In this document: positions 19,036 through 27,364 of the stretch, piece by piece
Numbering within the stretch: position 1 is the stretch's first letter
Layout of the letters: every line of letters begins with the position of its first letter
Source: CAVTWD01 sp963738325
Lineage (GTDB): Bacteria; Actinomycetota; Acidimicrobiia; Acidimicrobiales; Ilumatobacteraceae
Assembly: GCA_963738325.1 (NCBI GenBank)
Contig: CAVTWD010000008.1
Location: 372,001 to 436,000, forward strand
DNA length: 64,000 bases
Direction of reading: 5' to 3'
The notes under the pieces: generated by a model
The model's input: the letters and a program-made list of their open reading frames with translations, nothing else
What the model was told of the DNA's origin: nothing
Database searches by the model: none
Program-made: the position numbers and the translations under genes

Positions 19036-19674
19036 TCACCGCCAGGTATGCGGTGTCCCCCACCTCGTGGTGCCTTGCAGCCTGTAGACCCGAAGGGCCC
19101 TGAGCCACTCCCAGTTGAAGCGGCCCAGGTTCCATCCGGGTAGCCCGTGCTTGCGGCTGGCGAGGATGGCCAGGCGCTCATGGACATACACGTCGATGTC
19201 CTCGAACTTGCGTGCCGAGTTGCCGTAGCGGAAGTACGCCGTCCAGCCTCGCAGCACGTGGTTCAAGTTGGCGACCACGATCGCCCATGATGTGCCTCCG
19301 AAACGACGGTCGGTGGCGGCGCGGACTTTGGCCCGTATCGACGCCATCGCTCGTTTCGACGGCCAGCGTTGCAGATACCAATGACCCCGCCATCTGAACG
19401 ACTCCACCTTGTGGTGGTGGAACCCCAAGAAGTCGAAACCTTCGGCTCCTCGGGTCAAGCAAGCGATCCGAGTCTTGTCCGGGTTCAACCGCAACCCGAG
19501 CGGGGCCAGGATGACGCTCACTCGCCAGCGGGCTTGTTCGGCCCGTTGACGGGTCGGGCAGATCACCACGAGATCATCGGCGTAACGCACCAGCACCCCG
19601 AGTCGCTTCCCGACGCCATGCGTGAAGTCCTCGTCGAGGGCGTGCAAGGCGATGTTGGCGAGCAGCGGGGAGAT
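19036..19674 (-). pseudogene. ltrA: Group II intron reverse transcriptase/maturase, C-terminal half
   Basis: Starts at the break as ISPLLANIALHALDEDF and carries the RT active-site box LVRYADDLVVICP, the LGFHHHKV region, the maturase X domain (NHVLRGWTAYFRYGN) and an HNH-like end region (HGLPGWNLGRFNWEWL). The N-terminal half is at 22,391-23,099; the two are separated by a 2,716-bp element inserted exactly inside the conserved TPQG-SPLLA motif. No full-length protein can be made, so the intron is immobile unless the element excises or RT is supplied in trans. Confidence 0.8.
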
Positions 19675-19805
19675 GACGCCTCAAACGCAATAGCGAACTT
19701 CGAGTTCGACGTTGCGTTGGCGTACCAGCGTGGGGAGAAGCTCTTCAAGAAGCCGCGCCGGAGATCCACCACCCAGAGTGACGCTAAAGGTAGGATCTAA
19801 GCGTC

Positions 19806-20153
19806 ATGACGGATGGTCGCCGAGCCCGAGCCGATCAGGTCGCCAAGCGGGTCAACACCGCGACCGGCCTGCTGGCCGGCGGGATGAGCGTGACGGACGC
19901 GATCGTCGCGTTGGCCCGCCGTCACCGCCTGTCGGAGCGCCAAGCTCGCCGATATGTGGAGCGGGCTCGCGACGGGGGTGCGATGGAGGTACCGGGCCCG
20001 AAGGTCGTGTTCACGGTGAAGTTGCCCGCCGTGCTGGCTCGCCGGGTGCGCCGGATGGCGAGGGTGACCGGGCGGACGATCTCGGACCTGGTCGTCCAGG
20101 CGGTCGACGAGTTCTTGGAGCGCCACGGCCAGGGCGGGGGCAGCGGTGGCTGA
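19806..20153 (+). CDS. HTH plus ribbon-helix-helix DNA-binding protein
   Basis: A 115-aa protein. Residues about 25-52 (MSVTDAIVALARRHRLSERQ) look like a helix-turn-helix, and residues about 66-105 (VVFTVKLPAVLARRVRRMAR, then TISDLVVQAVDEFLERH) are a ribbon-helix-helix: one strand followed by two helices. It is the first gene of the serine-recombinase element and may act as accessory DNA-binding factor or repressor of the operon. Its stop overlaps the next start by eight bases. Confidence 0.65.
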   Translation: MTDGRRARADQVAKRVNTATGLLAGGMSVTDAIVALARRHRLSERQARRYVERARDGGAMEVPGPKVVFTVKLPAVLARRVRRMARVTGRTISDLVVQAVDEFLERHGQGGGSGG

Positions 20154-20271
20154 GCGGGCGGTCAGCGTCGAGTTCGTCTTCGACCGGACCGGCACCAAAG
20201 CACTGGCTCAGGCCTACCGGATGCTCGTGCCCGAACGCCGGGCGCGAATCCGCGACGCGGAGGAACACTGA
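20146..20271 (+). CDS. Small protein (41 aa) of the recombinase element
   Basis: GTG start within the end of the RHH gene, coding VAERAVSVEFVFDRTGTKAL and ending RIRDAEEH. No family recognised. The overlaps on both sides (8 bases with the previous gene, 1 base TGATG with the next frame) make translation plausible. Confidence 0.4.
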   Translation: MAERAVSVEFVFDRTGTKALAQAYRMLVPERRARIRDAEEH

Positions 20272-20396
20272 TGACGATCAGCCGGCCGACACGGCGGTCA
20301 CCACGCCAGCCCGAACACCACAACGGCCCGCCGTTGTTGCCGATGCGAGCCGTGCGCTCGGCGCTTGAGCCCCGAGGCGCCGATGCCCGTGCGTAA
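20271..20396 (+). CDS. Small protein (41 aa) of the recombinase element
   Basis: An ATG overlapping the previous stop (TGATG) opens a frame coding MTISRPTRRSPRQPEHHNGP and ending EPRGADARA, just after the start of the zinc-ribbon gene. It is basic and Pro-rich with no recognised family. Only the tight coupling supports it. Confidence 0.3.
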   Translation: MTISRPTRRSPRQPEHHNGPPLLPMRAVRSALEPRGADARA

Positions 20397-20745
20397 CGAT
20401 GGCGTAACGGTGTCCTGCGCCGTGTGCGGGGCGTCGTTCGTGGCGTCGGGCCGGCGCCAATGGTGCAGCGACGCCTGCCGCCAGAAGGCGTTCCGCCGCC
20501 GGCGTGCCGCTCCCCGCCCGGTGACGCCAGCCAGGGCCGACACCGTGTATGAGTGCCCAGGGTGCGAGGCGCGCTACCTCGGCGAACAACGCTGCCAGGA
20601 CTGCAACCTGTGGTGCAGGCGGCTCGGGGCGGGCGGCCCGTGCCCGCACTGCGACGAACTCGTGGTGGTCGGAGACCTTCTCCGTGCCGACCAGCTGGCC
20701 GAATCACCGTCCCCACGGGGACGCCGACCGAAGGAGCGACCATGA
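20383..20745 (+). CDS. Zinc-ribbon protein of the recombinase element
   Basis: A 120-aa protein with ten or more Cys: an N-terminal cluster CAVCGASF followed by WCSDACRQKAF (MYM/YacG-like CxxC-Cx3C pattern) and a second part with YECPGCEARY, RCQDCNLWC and PCPHCDELV, consistent with two further ribbons. Probably a DNA- or protein-binding accessory factor for the recombinase. Its stop overlaps the recombinase start (ATGA). The frame is intact over its whole length, unlike the recombinase that follows. Confidence 0.6.
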   Translation: MPVRNDGVTVSCAVCGASFVASGRRQWCSDACRQKAFRRRRAAPRPVTPARADTVYECPGCEARYLGEQRCQDCNLWCRRLGAGGPCPHCDELVVVGDLLRADQLAESPSPRGRRPKERP

Positions 20746-22384
20746 CGAACGCAGCCCTCTACGCCCGGGTGTCCTCGGCCCGCCAGCGCGACGAGCAGAC
20801 GATCGTGTCGCAGACCGACGGCGCTCATCGAGGCGGCCGCCGAGCGCTGGGGGCTTGAGGTGCCCGCCGAGTGGGTGTTCGAGGACGAGGGCTACTCGGG
20901 GGCGACGCTGGTCCGGCCCGGCGCTGGAGCGTCTGCGGGACCTGGCCGCCCAGGTCCCCGTCGACATCGTGCTGGTGCTACTCCCCGACCGTCTCGCCCG
21001 CCGCTACGCCTACCAGGCGCTGCTCATCGACGAGTTCGCCCGGGCCGGCACCGAGGTCCGCTTCGTCAAGGGCGCCGCAAGGCGAGCACGCCAGAAGACG
21101 AGCTGTTGATCCAGTTCCAGGGGATGATCGCCGAGTACGAGACGAGCCCAAATCGCAGAACGCACCCGCCGAGGAAAGGCCCACGAGCCCGGGGCGGCGT
21201 CGGTGAACGTGTTGGGCGGCGCCCCTACGGCTACCGCTACCACGCGGCGCAGCGAGGAGGCCGAGGCCCGCTACGAGATCGTCCGAGGACGAAGCTGCGG
21301 TGGTGCGCGAGATGTTCCGCCGCTACGTCGAGGACCAACCTGTCGATCGCCGGATCTCGCACGGTGGCTCGGCCGCCGAGGAGCGTCGCCGACATCGACC
21401 GGCAAGGCCCGCTGGGACCGCTCCACCATCTGGGGCATGCTGCGCAACCCCGCCTACGCCGGCCGGGCCGCCTACTCTGAAGACCGGCCGGGTCGACGGC
21501 ACCCCGGCGCTCAACCGCACCGCCCGACGTCAGGGCCGCTCGATGTCGTGCCATGCCCGCACCCGGCCCCGCCCGAGCCGAGGAGTGGATCGAGATCGCC
21601 GTGCCCGCCATCGTCGACGAGGACACCTTCATCGCTGCCGGTCGCCGGCTGGAGGACAACCGCCGCTTCGCGGCCCGCAACACCAAAGAGCCGTGCGCTG
21701 CTCATGGGCCTGGTCGTCCTGCGCAGAGCTGCGGCTACGCCTACTACCGGACCTCCACCCGCACCAAGACCCGCAAGCTCTACTACTACCGCTGCCTCGG
21801 CTCCGACGACTACCGCTACGAGCACGGCCGCATGTGCACCAACCAGCCGGTGCGCGCCGACTACCTCGACGAGCTCGTGTGGGGCCAAGTCACTGTCACT
21901 GTTCGCCGACCCCGGCCTCGTGCAAGCCGAGCTCGACCGTCGCCTCGCCGAGCTGCGCGCCGCGAACCCGGCCACCGTCGAGCGCTCCCGGCTCGAACTC
22001 GAACGCCACCCGCGCCACCAAGAGCATCGAGCGTCTCGTCCTGGTCGGCTACCAGGAGGAGCTGCGTCACCCTCGACGAGCTGCGCGGCACGGCATGCCC
22101 GACCTGCGTGCCAAGGACAGCCAGCCTGCGCGGATCCCTCGACGCTCGCTCGAAGCGCAGCTGCTTCGACCGCGACACCTACCTGAAGCTCGCCGAGGAC
22201 CTCGAAGGCTTCCTCGAGCCGGCTGCGCGACACCGCCGATGTCCGCCACCATCGAAGCCCGCCAGAAGGTACTACGCAGCGTGGTCAAAGAGAGTCCTCG
22301 TCGGACCCGAACGTGTCATCATCCGCCACTCGATCCCGGGGGCCGATCATCCCTTTCGACCCTCCGGTTATCGGTTGCGTTTGA
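20742..22384 (+). CDS. Large serine recombinase (multiply frameshifted)
   Basis: The resolvase catalytic domain starts MTNAALYARVSSARQRDEQT (catalytic Ser in RVSS) and continues VFEDEGYSGATLVRP, VLVLLPDRLARRYAYQ and TPEDELLIQFQGMIAEYE, followed by the recombinase domain (VNVLGGAPYGYRY, then WDRSTIWGMLRNPAYAGRA), a zinc-ribbon segment and a coiled-coil tail, in all about 540 aa. It catalyses 2-bp staggered strand exchange. About ten frame changes occur in 1.6 kb, several at G/C runs. The stop is at 22,382-22,384 inside the right inverted repeat. Confidence 0.75.
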
Positions 22385-22390
22385 GGCGTC

Positions 22391-23099
22391 ATCGGGGACC
22401 CCTGCGGGGTCCCCGCCACCGTGTCGGTGACCGTCCCGTCTTCCAGCACCCCGACCCGCAACCACGATCGCAGCAGCTTGAGCATGTCCCGGTCGGCCAC
22501 CCTCCGCTCGACGAGCGCTATGAGGGCGTCATGGGAGATGCTGCCGAAGCAGTTGCTCAGATCGGCGTCGAGCACCCAGTCGGCGCCCCGGTTGGCCTCG
22601 ACCCGGATGGCCTCACAGGCCATGTGGGCCGACCGCTTCGGTCGGAACCCGAAGCTCACCGAGAGGAAATCAGCTTCGAACAGTGGTTCGAGGATGATCT
22701 TGGCGGCCGCCATTGCTACGCGGTCGCGCACCGTCGGGATGGACAAGGGCCGCGACGCGGTGCGCGTCGTCTCCCCCGCCTTGGGGATGTACACCGTCGC
22801 AGCGGGGCAGGTCGATAGGTTCGCGCCTGCAACGCCGCGGCGAGTTCATGAAGGAAGACGGCCACTCCCAACGCTTCGACGTCGGCGATGCTCACACCGT
22901 CGACACCGGGCGCCCCACGGTTGGCACGTACGTCGTCCCACGCTCTGGCCAGCACGTCGCTGCGGGCGACGTGGCCATACAGGGCGTGGAAACGGCGGGT
23001 GGGTTCCTCCTTGGCGCTGCGGTACAGCACACGCTGCAAGGCTCGGGTCTTGTCCAAGCCGTCGGCTTGCCTGATGGACCTAGCCGTTCGGGCACTCAT
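22391..23099 (-). pseudogene. ltrA: Group II intron reverse transcriptase, N-terminal half
   Basis: Starts MSARTARSIRQADGLDKTRA at an ATG with a GGAGAGG ribosome-binding site. RT blocks RANRGAPGVDGVS, RPLSIPTVRDRVAMAAAK, FGFRPKRSAHMACEAI, VLDADLSNCFGSISHD and finally AGTPQGSP are all present; one frame change lies near 22,800. The frame then runs into the inverted repeat of the inserted element. The C-terminal half is at 19,036-19,674. Confidence 0.8.
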
Positions 23100-23672
23100 C
23101 AGAACCTCTCCTGCGAGCGTGACGCATCGATGAAGCAGGGGTCCTTCGCCATGCGGACGGCTTTCCCGCCCTCGGACTACTACGACCCCCTCCGACTGCC
23201 TCTCAGCCGCCACGCCACTTCCCGGGTTCACCGGTTATAGACGGACATCGCTTCCCACCCGCACCGAGTGGGGCCGAGGAGGCTCTCTCCAGTTCCCAGG
23301 ACAACCGTCTGACCGTTCCACGTCCCATACGCCGGGAGGTTCGTGGGCACCCGCTCCAGGGTCTCTGGTGCCGTCCGTGGCCTTCGCCGTCAAAGTGCCG
23401 GCTCGGCTCCTCCTTGGCCCGCTCACACGGGTTTCTCTTACGACGCCGCAGACTTCGCTTCATGCTGCGGACCGGCCAGTTGCCACCCCCTCCATGGGGT
23501 GTCGTTGCTCCGCTTCGACGCCGGGATTTCGCCCAACGCCGGGAGCCGCGCTACCAGGGACCCTGGCGTCTCCCCGGACCGGACTTCCACCGGCTGGCTG
23601 CCCTGAACTTGCCGCTCGGTTACGTCATGGCCATCTCCTTTGATGTCCTGGCGCCCGAACTGCTGGACGCAC

Positions 23673-25299
23673 ACTTGCCCCGGAAATAGCCTGGTAGCTG
23701 CGGTGATGGTCCCGGGTGGGCACGCGTGTGTTCGGTACGATGGCCTCCGACCCTTCTGGTCCAAGGGTGGAGGCCATCGTGTTACGAACGGTAGGTCCGC
23801 AGGGCTCGTTGTTCGAGCTTCTTCTGCCGGCGGGGATGCGGGTCCTGTCGGGTGAGCTCGCCGAGATCGATGAGCTGCTTGACGACGAGCGGTTCTTCGG
23901 TCCGTTCCGGTCGTTCTTCGACCCGACCGAGGGGCGGCCGTCGATCCCGGTCGAGACCTATCTGCGTCTCATGTTCCTCAAGTACCGCTACAACATCGGC
24001 TACGAGCGACTGTGCGCGCTGGTGGCTGACTCGATCACGTGGCGTCGGTTCTGTCGCATCGGCCTGGAGGTGTCGGTGCCCGATGAGTCCACGATCCGCA
24101 AGATCACCCGCCGGTGCGGCCCTGAGCTCATCGAGGCGTTGAACCGCCAGCTGCTTGCCGCCGCTCACGCCCGCGGCCAGGTCGATCTGGACCGGGTGCG
24201 AGTCGACACGACGGTGGTCGAAGCCGACGTCAAGTACCCGACCGATTCGGGTCTGTTGACCGCAGCGACGTGTCGGATCGCGTCCCGGCTGCGTCGACTG
24301 GCCCGACTCGGCGTGAAGGTCGCCTACACCGATCGCACGGTGCAGGCTCGGGCCTGTCAGCACTCGATCGGGGCGTGGCTGCGACGCCGCAGCGACGACG
24401 CCAAAGCCGAGGTGCTGGTGATCACCGGCCGTCTGGCTGAGCTGGCCGAGGCGTCAGTCGCCGAAGCCACTGTCGCCTTGCAGTACAAGGCTCGCCGGCG
24501 TCACGTGCGTCGCCGGCTCGACGAACTGGCCGTGCTCGTCGAGCGCACCAACCGGGTCATCGCTCAGGCCCGCACCCGAGTCGACGGCGGTCAGCCTGAC
24601 GGCTCGACCAGGCTCGTGTCGCTCCATGAAGCCGATGCTCGCCCGATCCGCAAGGGCCGCCTCGGCCGTCCCGTTGAGTTCGGCTACAAAGCCCAGGTCG
24701 TCGACAACGCCGACGGGATCATCGTCGATCACTCCATCCATGTCGGGAACCCCTCGGATACCGACTTGATCCGCCCGGCCATCGAACGGATCATCACCCA
24801 GCTCGGCGCACCCGCCACCGTGACCGCCGATCGTGGCTACTGGGACGCCACCATCGAAGCCGATCTCACCACTGCCGGCGTGACCACGGTGGTGATCCCC
24901 CGCACCGGGAAGGCATCGCAAGCACGAGCCGCCATCGAGCACGCCGACGCCTTCGTCGAGATGGTCAAGTGGCGCACCGGGTGCGAGGGACGCATCTCGC
25001 ATCTCAAACGGGACTGGGCATGGCGACGCACCCGCCTACGCGGTCATGCCGGTGTGCGCATCTGGTGCGGGCACGGCGTGTTCGGCCACAACCTCCTCAA
25101 ACTCACCGAACTCCAGCGAGGATCGACCATCGACACGGCCAGCACGAACCAGCACACGACACCGCGTCCCGACGCGCCCCAGCGAACGTCCCATCAGCGA
25201 CTCAACCGCCACGACACCGACCAGCAGAGCACTCTCAATCCCGCACGCCGACCGCGCCACCCGAAGCCGGCCCCCGGACCCACTTCTTCCGGGGCAAGT
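23673..25299 (+). mobile_element. Insertion sequence with DUF772/DDE transposase
   Basis: ACTTGCCCCGGAA at 23,673-23,685 and its complement TTCCGGGGCAAGT at 25,287-25,299 bracket a single transposase gene. The size (1.63 kb) and single long transposase fit IS1182/ISNCY-type elements. The left end touches the predicted 5' end of the group II intron. Confidence 0.65.
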
Positions 25300-25305
25300 A
25301 ACTAA
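23740..25305 (+). CDS. DDE transposase, IS1182/ISNCY-like
   Basis: About 520 aa. The N-terminal DUF772 region is clear (SIPVETYLRLMFLKYRYNIG, then DSITWRRFCRIGLEVSVPDE). DDE candidates are D in RVRVDTTVVEADVKYP, D in VTADRGYWDATIEADL and E in GCEGRISHLKRDWAWRRTRL, the last resembling the family C1 signature. Start alternatives are ATG 23,740 and GTG 23,779. The frame is complete and free of indels, so this IS could be active. The C-terminal 60 residues are low-complexity and polar. Confidence 0.8.
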   Translation: MASDPSGPRVEAIVLRTVGPQGSLFELLLPAGMRVLSGELAEIDELLDDERFFGPFRSFFDPTEGRPSIPVETYLRLMFLKYRYNIGYERLCALVADSITWRRFCRIGLEVSVPDESTIRKITRRCGPELIEALNRQLLAAAHARGQVDLDRVRVDTTVVEADVKYPTDSGLLTAATCRIASRLRRLARLGVKVAYTDRTVQARACQHSIGAWLRRRSDDAKAEVLVITGRLAELAEASVAEATVALQYKARRRHVRRRLDELAVLVERTNRVIAQARTRVDGGQPDGSTRLVSLHEADARPIRKGRLGRPVEFGYKAQVVDNADGIIVDHSIHVGNPSDTDLIRPAIERIITQLGAPATVTADRGYWDATIEADLTTAGVTTVVIPRTGKASQARAAIEHADAFVEMVKWRTGCEGRISHLKRDWAWRRTRLRGHAGVRIWCGHGVFGHNLLKLTELQRGSTIDTASTNQHTTPRPDAPQRTSHQRLNRHDTDQQSTLNPARRPRHPKPAPGPTSSGASN

Positions 25306-25456
25306 TCGCCGCGTTGGACGGCGATTGCTTCTTGGACCGCAACCTTCCGCGCCCTTGTCCGGAAGACGACCATGTGGCCGGGAGGATAACGATGGCCCCA
25401 GGCTTGACTGCGGGAAGCCGGCTCAGGACGCCTCTTCGAGCTCGGCCAGGATGGCG

Positions 25457-26194
25457 TTACTGAGGGCTACGAGTGGCGGGTCGCGCCGGAAGCTGCGCCG
25501 GCGCCGCGCTCGTCTTGATCGCGTCCGCCACGAGTTGGCGCTCCAGTGCTTCCAGACTTGGCACCATTACCCGAACGAGGCGCAGGCCGTAGTACTGCTC
25601 GAACAGACTGTGCGGCTCGTCGATCGCCTTCAACGCGGCCAGGACGTCTCGGCATTCCTCGCGCGCGAGCATGACGTTGAGGGCAACCACCCGAAGCGCG
25701 TCCGTGCCCTCGTGGAACCACGTGGACACCTCGGGCGGGTCGAACTCCGCTTGGCGGGCAACGGCCTGCATTCGCGCCGCCACCTGATCGAGGGCGAAGG
25801 TGCGCCGATCCCCGGCGGACTGCGTCGCGCGAATGTGACCGTAGAGGTCGTGAAGTCGGTCGAGCTTCTGGAGTGCGGCCGCCTGCCGACGCAGAACGTC
25901 GGTGTCGGGTCCGCCCGGCCCCGCGGCGGCCACGGTCTCTGCGAGCTGAAGTCGGCGCGCGACGACTTCGCGGACGCGGATCTTCGCGCCGAGCACCTCA
26001 AACGCTTCGAGTTCCACTCGCGGCCCGAGCCAGGCGATGAGCACGAGCACGAGGCCAAGCGTCAGAAGGAAGACACTGCCAGCACTGTTACCGGTCGTGA
26101 ACAGGGCGACGGCACCGGCGATGATCGCTGCCGCACCGGCCAACGCCGCCATCGCGCGAAGCCACCGACCTTTCCGCACGAAGGCGCGCACCAC
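25457..26194 (-). CDS. Membrane-anchored helical protein of unknown function
   Basis: A 245-aa protein with a basic start (MVRAFVRKGRWLR), two adjacent transmembrane segments (about 13-33 and 40-58, including VFLLTLGLVLVLIAWLG) and a long cytoplasmic helical domain with coiled-coil potential (LRRQAAALQKLDRLHDLYGH, later EECRDVLAALKAI and LEALERQLVADAIK). I recognise no family. It stands alone on the minus strand, diverging from the methyltransferase gene. The two-TM plus helical sensor layout is seen in some abortive-infection proteins, but nothing here proves such a role. Confidence 0.55.
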   Translation of the reverse strand: MVRAFVRKGRWLRAMAALAGAAAIIAGAVALFTTGNSAGSVFLLTLGLVLVLIAWLGPRVELEAFEVLGAKIRVREVVARRLQLAETVAAAGPGGPDTDVLRRQAAALQKLDRLHDLYGHIRATQSAGDRRTFALDQVAARMQAVARQAEFDPPEVSTWFHEGTDALRVVALNVMLAREECRDVLAALKAIDEPHSLFEQYYGLRLVRVMVPSLEALERQLVADAIKTSAAPAQLPARPATRSPQ

Positions 26195-26365
26195 GCCCGG
26201 ACGCTACCTAGAGAGCCCGTGAAGACCGCCAATGTGGCCGGAGCGCGGCGGCTATGCGCCGCATTACTCCCTGGGGCGCACGGCTGGGACGCGCCGGCAC
26301 CGTGGCGAAGGTTTCGGTTCCGACGCTGGTCGTCCCGGGTTGTCACCACTGGCTAGGTTGCATAA

Positions 26366-27169
26366 ATGCGTCCCTTCGGCCAGGGAGAGCTGAACTGCAG
26401 CATCGACCGGAGCCTTGTGTCGGCCGGGCGGCTCTTGGCTGAGCGGCACTTCGCCGTCGTTGCATCGCACTATGAATCGGTGCGGGACACCGATGACGCT
26501 CCGGTGTGCCACATTCGTGATCGTCTGCCCGACGGGCCGCTGGTCGGCCTCGATGTCGGTGCCGGCACGGGCCGCTACACGAGACTGCTGGCCGGCCTCC
26601 TCGCCGATCGAGCGTCGATCCTCGCCCTCGATCGCAGCCAGCCCATGCTCCTCGTACACGAGGATGGGAGGCCAGGCGAACGGGCCACCGCGTGCGCTGA
26701 AGCTGAGCGGCTCCCGATCGCGGCCAACTGCGTCGACTTCGTCGTGACGTTCAACGCGGTCCACCACTTCGATCTCGACCGGTTCGTCCAAGAGGCCGCC
26801 CGAGTGCTGACGCCAAGTGGCCATCTGTTCGTCTACACCCGCACCCCGGAGCAGAATGCCCAGTCCATCTGGGGTCGAGCGTTCCCCGACTTCACGTCCC
26901 GCGAGCACCGCCTCCATGACGAAGCCACGCTGCGGCACGCACTGCGGCCCCTCGGCACGGTCTACACAACGTCGTTCAGCTTCCCCCGCCGGTCGACGCC
27001 GGTGAGGCTGGCCGAGCGGGTCCGGTGCCGCGCCTACTCCACGTTCATCCTCTACGAGCCCGACGAACTCGAACGTGCCCTCGATCGCTTCCTTCGAGCT
27101 CTGGACGGTAGCGATGAGGTCTGCTGGCATGATCACAACCTGCTTGTCCACGTGCAACGGCCTGACTGA
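26366..27169 (+). CDS. Class I SAM-dependent methyltransferase
   Basis: A 267-aa protein with a Methyltransf_11-type core: motif I GLDVGAGTGRYTRLLAG (SAM binding, about residues 60-76), an acidic residue at the end of beta 2 (ILALDRSQPML), motif II-like AEAERLPIAANCVDFVVTFN and motif III around VLTPSGHLFVYTRTP. Substrate unknown; the C-terminal half (FPRRSTPVRLAERVRCRAYS) is poorly conserved. It is a single gene of the cargo region of element B, with no partner gene to indicate a pathway. Confidence 0.75.
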   Translation: MRPFGQGELNCSIDRSLVSAGRLLAERHFAVVASHYESVRDTDDAPVCHIRDRLPDGPLVGLDVGAGTGRYTRLLAGLLADRASILALDRSQPMLLVHEDGRPGERATACAEAERLPIAANCVDFVVTFNAVHHFDLDRFVQEAARVLTPSGHLFVYTRTPEQNAQSIWGRAFPDFTSREHRLHDEATLRHALRPLGTVYTTSFSFPRRSTPVRLAERVRCRAYSTFILYEPDELERALDRFLRALDGSDEVCWHDHNLLVHVQRPD

Positions 27170-27364
27170 TCGCTCCTCACCCGCCGACCGGCAAAGGATC
27201 ACCCCCGCGACCGGCGATGCTGCCAATGACGACCGCCCTCGCCTCTCGAGGGGTACAACGAGGATGTCGAGACGAACGCAGGACGGTCCGCTCCCCCCGC
27301 ACTCAAGCGAAAGGGTGCCGGCGGCGTGTTCGTCGTGGACGGCGCGCAAGGCGATGGCAGACAT

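Larger units (their letters stand above)
19675..22390 (+). mobile_element. Compact serine-recombinase transposable element with 16-bp terminal inverted repeats
   Basis: The ends GACGCCTCAAACGCAA (19,675-19,690) and TTGCGTTTGAGGCGTC (22,375-22,390) are perfect inverted repeats, flanked on both sides by AT. Removing the element plus one AT fuses TCC-CCG-AT with C-TCC-CCG to give GTPQGSPISPLLAN, the canonical RT sequence, so the insertion is precise. A 2-bp core is what serine recombinases use. Inside are five tightly overlapping plus-strand frames: HTH/RHH protein, two very small proteins, a zinc-ribbon protein and the recombinase, whose stop lies within the right repeat. Confidence 0.75.
18950..23672 (-). 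ncRNA. Group II intron (interrupted by a serine-recombinase element)
   Basis: Domain V is clear on the minus strand at 18,993-19,025 (AGCCGTGTGCGGGAGAAC closing with GCACGCACGGTT). Domain VI follows and the predicted 3' end is GAGAT at 18,950. The 5' end is placed at GTGCG (23,672), fitting the GUGYG consensus. Domain I sequence (GCCGGTGGAAGTCCGGTCC) lies near 23,590. The intron encodes a reverse transcriptase. Without the inserted 2.7 kb it would be about 2.0 kb, a normal size. Bases 23,100-23,672 are intron RNA domains with no gene. Confidence 0.75.

Noticed and set aside
22390..22420. GGGGACCCC-type hairpin as terminator of the recombinase
   Set aside because: It lies within the coding sequence of the RT TPQG motif on the other strand, is explained by codons, and is outside the element.
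25046..26356. Plus-strand frame opposite the two-TM protein
   Set aside because: Low-complexity Arg/His/Glu composition typical of antisense reading, with no helix or domain pattern; the minus-strand protein has clear membrane helices.
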